Under the pieces are notes generated by a model. That model was not told where the DNA came from, made no database searches, and saw nothing but the letters and a program-made list of their open reading frames with translations. Position numbers and translations under genes: made by a program. A DNA stretch of 64,000 nucleotides from Henricia sp. BOLD:AAB3569 (taxonomy: Eukaryota > Echinodermata > Asteroidea > Spinulosida > Echinasteridae): NCBI GenBank assembly GCA_037783545.1, contig JBBELK010000388.1:992001-1056000 (forward strand), written 5' to 3'. Shown here piece after piece: positions 29,301 through 36,090 of the stretch. Within the stretch, counting starts at the first letter, position 1; every line of letters begins with the position of its first letter.

Positions 29301-29390
29301 ACCAGAGCGAACGTGTTTTTCCTCTTCGTGCTGCGGACGGCACGCGGTCTTTGTCCGCGTGGCCACCACGCCCAAACTCGACTTGCAACG
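29301..29390 (+). promoter_or_regulatory. LINE 5' UTR with strong hairpin
   Basis: This 90-nt leader is shared by all four copies. It is GC-rich and contains a perfect 7-bp stem, CACGCGG/CCGCGTG, with a 7-nt loop at 29341-29361, followed by the palindrome GTGGCCAC. A long non-LTR element normally needs an internal promoter here, but no TATA-like box is visible. A role as promoter or RNA structure is inferred from position only. Confidence 0.5.
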
Positions 29391-30782
29391 ATGGTGTTCC
29401 AAAACCGCACCGTGGCTCTTCACCTGCAAGAGGGGACTTCGCCTGGCAGTTTGTTTACTGTGATCGGTACGTCGGTTGAAACTGGAGACGTTGAATGTGT
29501 GCAGAGTATCAGTGAACGTAAGTGGCTAGTTACTGGGAAAACGGAGGTGATTGCAAACCAGATTCTTCGTGCTTCAATGGCAATTGATGGAAAACGAATA
29601 AATGCAACAACGGCGGGTGGAATGTACACCTTTGTTAACGTATTATACGCCCCACACGAGATGCAAGATGGACCGGTAATAGCGAAACTCAGCCAATATG
29701 GCCGAGTTATTAGCAGTCGGCGTGGTCGTTGGCAGACCGTGCCCCAGTGGTGCAACGGCATCAGGCACTTTACCATGGAACTGACGGCGGCCAATCCAAG
29801 TTACATTCGCGTTGGAAGTAACCAATTAATGGTAAGGTACAATGGACAAGTACAGACGTGTAGAGTGTGTGGCGAGGCAGGCCATATCGGTGCAAAGTGC
29901 CATAATATCACCTGCAACAACTGTCACCAGAAGGGACACCGCGTAGCAGATTGTCCGGAACCAAAGCAGTGCCACATTTGTGGTGAGACCGGCCACATCG
30001 CCCGCGGTTGCCCAAAATCGTGGGCCAATGTCTCCCGACGTCGGGGAGCACAACAGGACGCGGACGATTCGGACTCTGATTCGGGTAAGCCACCGGTGCC
30101 AGCTCCCCGCAAAACACCGGCAACGATGACGTTCCCGCCGCCACCTGAGGGGGTTGCCAGTACGTCTGATCTCATCCCTCCGGTCATTAAGAAGAAATCT
30201 GCCGTACAACCAGCTAGAAACGACAAACCAAATCCCCCTAACGACAATGGAAAGGACACGATCAATAAAGAGAAAAAGCCAAATCCCGACAATGACGCAG
30301 AAACCACAAGCAAAACGGGCAAGAATGCTCCTGATGACCATGAAGCGGCAACGGACAGTAAGTGTGGGAAAACAGCGGGCGAAAAAAAGGGCGGCAAACA
30401 CAAACCCACGAAAGGCAATAAAAAGGCGACCGTTGAACCATCTCCCCCTGCGCCCGAACCGTCAGCGCCCGAACCGTCAACGCCCGAACCATCAGCGCCC
30501 GAACCACCCCTAGAATTCACGAAAGAGGTAGCACAGAAACTGACGCGAGACTGGGTGACTGGTATTCCTGTCATCAGTCCCAATAGATTTTCAACGTTGG
30601 AGGATGAAGTTCGACAGGAGGCAGAGGGGGTGTTTGAGAACGAAGATTCGTCTGATTCGGACACAGTCAATTCAACAATTAGTATGACCAGCATCCATAG
30701 TCATAAACGCGGACGTTCGTCTGGGGATGAAGACTACACGAAAGTCAAACGAAAGGAAAGGAAGAAGTCTTCAAAACATTGA
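29391..30782 (+). CDS. LINE ORF1: gag-like protein with three CCHC zinc knuckles (463 aa)
   Basis: Intact ORF1, inferred to bind element RNA and form the ribonucleoprotein used in retrotransposition. Residues about 75-145 resemble the conserved region found before the knuckles in gag-like ORF1 proteins. Three CX2CX4HX4C knuckles follow at 157-170, 175-188 and 194-207. The tail is low-complexity: acidic/serine near 224-231, lysine-rich 268-345, (A/T)PEPS repeats near 354-373, a serine/acid patch near 415-425, and a basic, possibly nuclear-localising end at 451-463. The ATG at 29391 has A at -3 and G at +4; 31 open codons upstream lack an ATG and include the 5' junction, so the later start is preferred. 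Copies B-D keep only residues 1-144. Certain as an element protein; the domain function is inferred. Confidence 0.92.
   Translation: MVFQNRTVALHLQEGTSPGSLFTVIGTSVETGDVECVQSISERKWLVTGKTEVIANQILRASMAIDGKRINATTAGGMYTFVNVLYAPHEMQDGPVIAKLSQYGRVISSRRGRWQTVPQWCNGIRHFTMELTAANPSYIRVGSNQLMVRYNGQVQTCRVCGEAGHIGAKCHNITCNNCHQKGHRVADCPEPKQCHICGETGHIARGCPKSWANVSRRRGAQQDADDSDSDSGKPPVPAPRKTPATMTFPPPPEGVASTSDLIPPVIKKKSAVQPARNDKPNPPNDNGKDTINKEKKPNPDNDAETTSKTGKNAPDDHEAATDSKCGKTAGEKKGGKHKPTKGNKKATVEPSPPAPEPSAPEPSTPEPSAPEPPLEFTKEVAQKLTRDWVTGIPVISPNRFSTLEDEVRQEAEGVFENEDSSDSDTVNSTISMTSIHSHKRGRSSGDEDYTKVKRKERKKSSKH
30450..30507 (+). repeat. 15-bp coding minisatellite in ORF1
   Basis: About four tandem copies of a 15-bp motif (GCGCCCGAACCGTCA and close variants) encode (A/T)PEPS repeats in the ORF1 linker. 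Length may vary between elements. Confidence 0.8.
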
Positions 30783-30785
30783 ACA

Positions 30786-30860
30786 ATGAACAAGAGACTG
30801 TATTTTGTTTGGAACATTACGGTAGTGTTGCAGGTAATTTTTAATTGCCCTCATGGTTAA
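30786..30860 (+). CDS. Possible 24-codon small ORF between ORF1 and ORF2
   Basis: An ATG 3 nt after the ORF1 stop opens a 24-codon frame, the same frame as ORF1, whose TAA (30858-30860) overlaps the ORF2 start (ATG 30853-30855) by 8 nt. The peptide has no recognisable domain. It might support termination-reinitiation onto ORF2, or be chance. Only copy A retains the region, so conservation cannot be judged here. Confidence 0.25.
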   Translation: MNKRLYFVWNITVVLQVIFNCPHG

Positions 30861-31296
30861 TTTAACTATCGGTTCATTAAATGTACGTAGTATTAGAGAT
30901 CAAATGAAACGCCGTCAAATTTTCGAGTTCTGTAATGAACGCAAAATTGATATTTTGATGCTTCAAGAAACCCATGCCTCGGGCTACTTCGAAGCTAGAC
31001 AATGGGCTCGAGAATTTGACGGCACGGGTTTTTGGTCTTTTGGCACAAGGTCTAGTAGGGGCTGTGCTATTTTACTCCACCGACGCCACTCGTGGAGTCC
31101 GACCGATTATTTACGGGACAATGAAGGTAGAGTGGTTTCTTTAACAATCCGCATTCCAGGCACCCAAGTGAAAGTCAGAATTGTCAATAATTATGCACCG
31201 AATGAACCTGATAAGCGTAAGAAATTCTTGGCATGCGACCTTGACAACTACTGCCATGGCGCTGCCAGAATAATTTGGGGTGGGGACTGTCGTTGA
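30853..31296 (+). pseudogene. LINE ORF2 5' fragment: AP-type endonuclease, truncated
   Basis: Start of ORF2, encoding the N-terminal part of the apurinic/apyrimidinic-type endonuclease that nicks target DNA. Visible motifs are GSLNVRS (N10), LQETH (E39), NNYAPN (Y114) and IWGGD (D145), all typical of LINE EN domains. After codon 145 the sequence changes to satellite and ends two codons later at TGA. The remaining EN motifs (FN and SDH) lie in copies B-D. The frame is open from 30838 with the first ATG at 30853. The 434 nt here plus 2896 nt downstream in copy C make exactly 1110 codons including stop, which supports one original ORF2 of 1109 aa. Confidence 0.9.
31282..31286 (+). other. Left GGGGA of a direct repeat bracketing an 855-bp insert
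   Basis: GGGGA ends the ORF2 sequence of copy A. The same five bases at 32142-32146 begin the ORF2 sequence of copy B, and ORF2 is otherwise continuous across the two. The 855 bp between (31287-32141) are satellite plus the first 523 bp of the element. Confidence 0.7.
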
Positions 31297-31618
31297 CACG
31301 GCCCAGTTTGGGACGGGATTTTGGTCAAAGTGTGGTCCAAACGTCGGCAAATTTGGAGGTCAAAAAATATTCCGACGAACTTCAAATGTTGCATGCTCCA
31401 AACACTCTATATTGCGCACTTGTCCTAAAAAATTGACAGACTTTCGCCGGGAAATGGCAGAGAAATTTAAGAGTTCAGAAAAAAAGGGGTTGGCGCTTCC
31501 TGGATGCTCCTGCAACCTGTGGCTGTCTGTACACACCTCTTTGGTGTATTCCTCACTCGTGCGCATGCTCAGTCCTTCGGACTGTCGTTGACACGGCCCA
31601 GTTTGGGACGGGATTTTG
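31287..31618 (+). repeat. Satellite spacer between copies A and B (just over one unit)
   Basis: It enters the unit inside the right arm of the CAGTCC/GGACTG hairpin and runs through one complete unit to B's target site. It shares AAATGTTGC, TTTAAGAGTTCAG and the rare CTCACTC (31552-31558) with the satellite preceding copy A, which indicates duplication of one flank. Confidence 0.93.
31605..31618 (+). repeat. 5' target site duplication of LINE copy B
   Basis: GGGACGGGATTTTG immediately before the element. Its partner at 35246-35259 differs by one base. Confidence 0.88.
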
Positions 31619-31708
31619 ACCAGAGCGAACGTGTTTTTCCTCTTCGTGCTGCGGACGGCACGCGGTCTTTGTCCGCGTGGCCACCACGCCCAAACTCGAC
31701 TTGCAACG

Positions 31709-32152
31709 ATGGTGTTCCAAAACCGCACCGTGGCTCTTCACCTGCAAGAGGGGACTTCGCCTGGCAGTTTGTTTACTGTGATCGGTACGTCGGTTGAAAC
31801 TGGAGACGTTGAATGTGTGCAGAATATCAGTGAACGTAAGTGGCTAGTTACTGGGAAAACGGAGGTGATTGCAAACCAGATTCTTCGTGCTTCAATGGCA
31901 ATTGATGGAAAACGAATAAATGCAACAACGGCGGGTGGAATGTACACCTTTGTTAACGTATTATACGCCCCACACGAGATGCAAGATGGACCGGTAATAG
32001 CGAAACTCAGCCAATATGGCCGAGTTATTAGCAGTCGGCGTGGTCGTTGGCAGACCGTGCCCCAGTGGTGCAACGGCATCAGGCACTTTACCATGGAACT
32101 GACGGCGGCCAATCCAAGTTACATTCGCGTTGGAAGTAACCGGGGATTTTAA
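31709..32152 (+). pseudogene. ORF1 N-terminal fragment in copy B (147 codons)
   Basis: Residues 1-144 match ORF1 of copy A with one difference (Asn for Ser at residue 39). Three out-of-frame residues from the ORF2 junction and TAA follow. All three zinc knuckles and the tail are missing, so it is unlikely to bind nucleic acid as ORF1 does. Confidence 0.88.
32142..32146 (+). other. Right GGGGA of the direct repeat; deletion junction of B
   Basis: ORF1 sequence ending AACC meets GGGGATTTT of ORF2 here. The identical junction occurs at 36080 in C and 41204 in D, so one event was inherited by all three. Confidence 0.75.
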
Positions 32153-35041
32153 TTGTGTGGATGATTTGAAAATGGATACCAAGGGGGTACACCGCAATTA
32201 TCAGGGTCACATGGGGTCAAAAGAGATACAGAAAACAGTCAAACGATTTGTCTTGTATGATTGCTGGCGGGAACAACATCCTTTGGAAAAGCGTTTCACA
32301 TGGCATTCGACAGACAGCAATACTGGAACGCGTATAGACCGTATTTCATGTCCCGTGAATTATCGGTTGGCTCAGAGAGTTCGATTGTTGCGTGCCCATT
32401 GTCTGATCATGACTTGGTTACTACGAGCGTCAGTTTAACTAAGCGGCAAGACGGAAAAGGACACTGGAAACTGAACACGTCGATTCTCAAAAATGACAAC
32501 TATTGCAAAGTTATCACTTCTGAATGAGCAAATTGGCAGAAAAACAAAGACCAATTTGATAACATTCTCGAGTGGTGGGACCAGGGCAAGATCAGACTAA
32601 AGGCCGTATCAATATAATTCTCTGTTGGTGAGGCTAGGCGACGTAATTCTGAACAAAAGGAACTCTTGAGACAACTCAATTTTCTTCAGCAAAAAGTTGA
32701 CCAGGGCAAGTCTAAATGCATCGAACAGCTGCAATCGGTCAAAAATGAATTTGAACAAAAGTTCAAAAACAAAACCAGTTACCCCTCAGCGCAGGCCATT
32801 CACGGGGAGCACAATTGTTCTCTACCCATGAATGGCATTGCTGTAGACAAGCGCATGCAGAGTTTAAAGCTGAATAACGGTAGTATAGTCACAGAGCCGA
32901 GCGAAATGACACAAGCCTGTAAGGATTTTTATGAAGATCTCTATACGGCGTGTGATACGGATCAAGCAGAAACTGAGTTTTTCAAGAGTTCCATCGACAG
33001 ATCACTAAGCTCCGAGGAGCAATTGCTCCTCGAGGGCCCCGTGACTTTGTCGGAAGTGAGGTCGGCATTATCCGAAATGTCGGCGGGCAAAACTCCAGGG
33101 TCGGATGGTTTTCCCGTTGAATTCTATCGACATTTCATCAGTGATATTGGCGCAGACATCTGTGCGGTTTTAAATGCAGTCTTTGAGCACGGTCGATTGA
33201 GTAAAAGCCAAAGAACCGGGCTGATATATTTACTGTTCAAGAACAAAGGGGACAGGAATGAACTTAAGAACTGGCGTCCGATATCGCTGTTGAATGTCGA
33301 TTACAAAATCCTTTCCAAAATACTTGGAACAAGAATGAGGAAAATTCTTCCAAGCATAATCAACATAGACCAAACATGTTCGGTTGTGGGACGCTCCATT
33401 TTGGATAATGCCCACCTCCTCCGAAATATTCAGAATTACGTTGACCAAAAACACATGGGGGCCGCGTTCGTATCTCTAGATCAAGAAAAGGCGTTTGACA
33501 GGGTCGATTGGTGTTATCTGCAACAAGTTCTTGAAACATTTGGTTTTGGACCCGGATTCAGGAAGTGGATCAATATTTTGTATACAGACATTCAAAGTTC
33601 AGTCATGTGTAACGGCAATATGTCACAGACCTTTTCGCTCACCCGTGGGGTAAGACAGGGTTGTCCCTTATCGCCCTTGCTCTATGTCCTTGCACTGGAA
33701 CCCTTGGGGTGCGCGATGAGGTCAGACAAGACTATACGAGGGATTAAGTTGCCCGGGGGTGGGGAAGCTAAAGTTTCGATGTATGCAGATGACACCACTC
33801 TGATTTTGTCAGATGAACGATCCATCCGTAATTGTTTTAACCTGATTGGGAGATACGAGCGGGCCTCTGGTGCTAAGCTGAACCAACAGAAAACGAGTGG
33901 CGTCTTCCTCGGGAAATGGAGGGGGAAAACGTCGGGTCCGGTTGACATTGCTTGGGAAAGCTCGGCAAAAATTGTTGGGGTTTGGTTTGGATATGGGAAT
34001 AATGCGAACAAAATGTGGCAAATGAAAATAGACGAGCTACAAACTGCTATTGAATCGTGGGAAAATCGTGACATTTCTATGAAAGGGAAATTGACCGTGA
34101 TTAACACGTACATCCTGTCGAAAATTTGGTACCTTGCAGAAATTGTTCCGCCTCCCAAAGATATGGTCAAACAGATTAATCGACTTATTTTTCGTTTTCT
34201 TTGGGGGCAAAATATAGAATTTGTCAAGCGGAAAACGATGTGTCTCCCTCCTTCCCGAGGAGGGTTGGGGGTAATTGATATAGAAACCAGAGTGTCGGCC
34301 ATACAATGTGCACACGCCAGTGACATCACTTCGGAAAAGCCGGGCAAGTGGCGCGTTCTGGCGCGCTACTGGTGTGGTCTGTCATTGTGGGACATTGAAC
34401 CCAGTCTAATGAGTTCCATGGTACCGCATTGTGACACCAAGCCCCCCTTTTATTGTTTGGTTTTGCAAAACTTCTGGAAATACAAATCAATTGTTACTGA
34501 TTGGAAAAACATAAAACTGAAAACTCTTTATGCGATTTTTGTTGATCAGAACGAGGCTAAATCCAATGTAGAAAAGAACTGCCCAGGTAAAGATTGGTCT
34601 ACCGTTTGGAAAAGAACGCTGTGTTCTAAAATGTCGAACAAGAAAATATCATTCAATTTTCGAGTTGCACACGGTGTTCTACCCACCGGAGACAGACTTC
34701 TAAAATTTAGCAGTGGAAATGGTAAATGCCCTCTGTGTTGTCGGTCACTAGAAACACCAAAACACATTTTTACAGAGTGCCTTGTTGTAAAACCAGCCGC
34801 CATTTGGCTTGGTAATTACCTGGGTCGTATGAACAGGGTCAAACCATGTGTACCTAGTGTTGATGTTTTAGTGTTCTCTATTTTTGGAGTAGCTAATTCT
34901 AGACCAGTTGAGCAGAAAATGGTTGAAGCTGTTACACAATTCAAGCTAGTTATTTGGAAAAAGCGAAACGAAGCAAAATTTGACGAGAAACGCTTTTCCG
35001 CCCAACAAATAGTTGAACAACTAAAAGCACAATTCCGGTAA
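32142..35041 (+). pseudogene. LINE ORF2 remnant in copy B: end of endonuclease plus reverse transcriptase
   Basis: ORF2 from the EN motif GDFN to the natural stop. The N-terminal EN half is deleted. A missing A near 32346 shifts the frame before the SDH motif; TGA at 32525 and TAA at 32615 follow. From 32618 the frame is open to 35041 and carries a complete RT: LDQEKAFD (motif A), RGVRQGCP (motif B), YADD (motif C), and a CX2CX8HX4C near the C-terminus. No RNase H domain is evident, as expected for L1/Tx1-type elements. The protein cannot be made as one chain. Confidence 0.92.
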
Positions 35042-35245
35042 ATATAATGTAGAACCTTTTTCTTGGAGTCATTGTTGTAAAGAACCACTTTCAGTTAATT
35101 TGCATCAAACGGCTTGAGTTGAAATTTCCTTGTTTACTCTCAGAAGTATTTTGGATGACTGTTAATGATGCATTGTAAAATGTTTTATTTTTAATTGTGT
35201 AAATTTTGTATGGGTTATTTGGAAAAATAAACCATTTTATAAAAC
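35042..35245 (+). other. LINE 3' UTR of copy B
   Basis: A 204-bp AT-rich tail from the ORF2 stop to the 3' junction, with AATAAA at 35226-35231 about 14 bp before the end. There is no long poly(A); the element ends TATAAAAC against GGGAC of the target. This region is expected to hold the 3' signal recognised by the RT. Confidence 0.8.
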
Positions 35246-35259
35246 GGGACCGGATTTTG
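35246..35259 (+). repeat. 3' target site duplication of copy B
   Basis: GGGACCGGATTTTG, one mismatch from the 5' copy at 31605-31618; satellite continues in register after it. Confidence 0.85.
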
Positions 35260-35542
35260 GTCAAAGTGTGGTCCAAACGTCGGCAAATTTGGAGGTCAAA
35301 CAATATTCCGACGAACTTCAAATTTTGCATGCTCCAAACACTCTATATTGCGCACTTGTCCTAAAAAATTGACAGACTTTCACCGGGAAATGGCAGAGAA
35401 ATTTCAGAGTTTAGAAAAAAAAGGGGGTTGGCGCTTCCTGGATGCTCCCACAACCTGTGGCTGTCTGTACACACCTCTTTGGTGTATTCCTCACTCGTGC
35501 GCATGCTCAGTCCTTCGGACTGTCGTTGACACGGCCCAGTTT

Positions 35543-35556
35543 GGGACGGGATTTTG
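35543..35556 (+). repeat. 5' target site duplication of copy C
   Basis: GGGACGGGATTTTG, a perfect match to the partner at 39185-39198. Confidence 0.9.
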
Positions 35557-35646
35557 ACCAGAGCGAACGTGTTTTTCCTCTTCGTGCTGCGGACGGCACG
35601 CGGTCTTTGTCCGCGTGGCCACCACGCCCAAACTCGACTTGCAACG

Positions 35647-36090
35647 ATGGTGTTCCAAAACCGCACCGTGGCTCTTCACCTGCAAGAGGGGACTTCGCCT
35701 GGCAGTTTGTTTACTGTGATCGGTACGTCGGTTGAAACTGGAGACGTTGAATGTGTGCAGAATATCAGTGAACGTAAGTGGCTAGTTACTGGGAAAACGG
35801 AGGTGATTGCAAACCAGATTCTTCGTGCTTCAATGGCAATTGATGGAAAACGAATAAATGCAACAACGGCGGGTGGAATGTACACCTTTGTTAACGTATT
35901 ATACGCCCCACACGAGATGCAAGATGGACCGGTAATAGCGAAACTCAGCCAATATGGCCGAGTTATTAGCAGTCGGCGTGGTCGTTGGCAGACCGTGCCC
36001 CAGTGGTGCAACGGCATCAGGCACTTTACCATGGAACTGACGGCGGCCAATCCAAGTTACATTCGCGTTGGAAGTAACCGGGGATTTTAA
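35647..36090 (+). pseudogene. ORF1 N-terminal fragment in copy C (147 codons)
   Basis: Same structure as in B: ORF1 residues 1-144, three junction residues, then TAA. The knuckles are absent. The ATG has the same favourable context as in copy A, so a short peptide could be made if the copy is transcribed. Confidence 0.88.

Larger units (their letters stand above)
29301..31286 (+). mobile_element. LINE copy A: 5' part of a satellite-specific non-LTR retrotransposon
   Basis: This stretch leaves the satellite after GGGACGGGATTTTG and starts with ACCAGAGCG, the same 5' end as copies B-D. It holds a 90-bp 5' UTR, a complete ORF1, a 70-bp spacer and the first 434 nt of ORF2. It ends at GGGGA inside the endonuclease motif; satellite resumes within the unit's hairpin, sharing only GGA. 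Loss of the 3' end is unusual for target-primed reverse transcription, which begins at the 3' end and normally gives 5' truncation. Rearrangement or a later insertion is therefore likelier. It is the only copy with a complete ORF1. Confidence 0.93.
31619..35245 (+). mobile_element. LINE copy B: internally deleted, 3627 bp
   Basis: Same 5' end (ACCAGAGCG) and 3' end (TTATAAAAC) as C and D, with a 14-bp target duplication. After 523 bp identical or nearly identical to A it jumps from ORF1 (after 32141) to ORF2 (from 32142), lacking the 1458 bp at 29824-31281 of A. ORF2 is further damaged by a 1-bp deletion near 32346, TGA at 32525-32527 and TAA at 32615-32617. It is the most decayed of the three near-identical deleted copies. 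Under one model A and B are two parts of a single element split by an insertion. Confidence 0.93.
35246..35556 (+). repeat. Single satellite unit between copies B and C
   Basis: One 297-bp period plus the 14-bp target. Its left part has the 3'-flank markers GTCAAACAATATT and AAGGGGGTTGG; its right part has the 5'-flank marker CTCACTC (35490-35496). It looks like a recombinant that joined two element-bearing blocks. Confidence 0.92.

Noticed and set aside
29298-29390. ORF1 starting upstream at the insertion junction.
   Set aside because: The frame is open but has no ATG before 29391; the extension would include junction sequence. The ATG at 29391 has a good context and is kept in all four copies.
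29870-30020. Retroviral or LTR-retrotransposon gag because of CCHC knuckles.
   Set aside because: No LTRs, protease, integrase or RNase H are present. The downstream ORF has an AP-type endonuclease and LINE-type RT, and the ends show target duplications of a non-LTR element.
29924-30694. A 256-codon frame on the minus strand.
   Set aside because: It lies entirely opposite ORF1, has low-complexity serine/glycine composition mirroring the proline/lysine-rich sense strand, and matches no known domain.
29824-31281. The 1458-bp segment missing from B-D as a spliced intron (processed copy).
   Set aside because: The segment begins AATTAATG and ends GGGGT, with no sliding at the junction that would give GT-AG or AT-AC ends on either strand. 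It also removes coding sequence from both ORFs.
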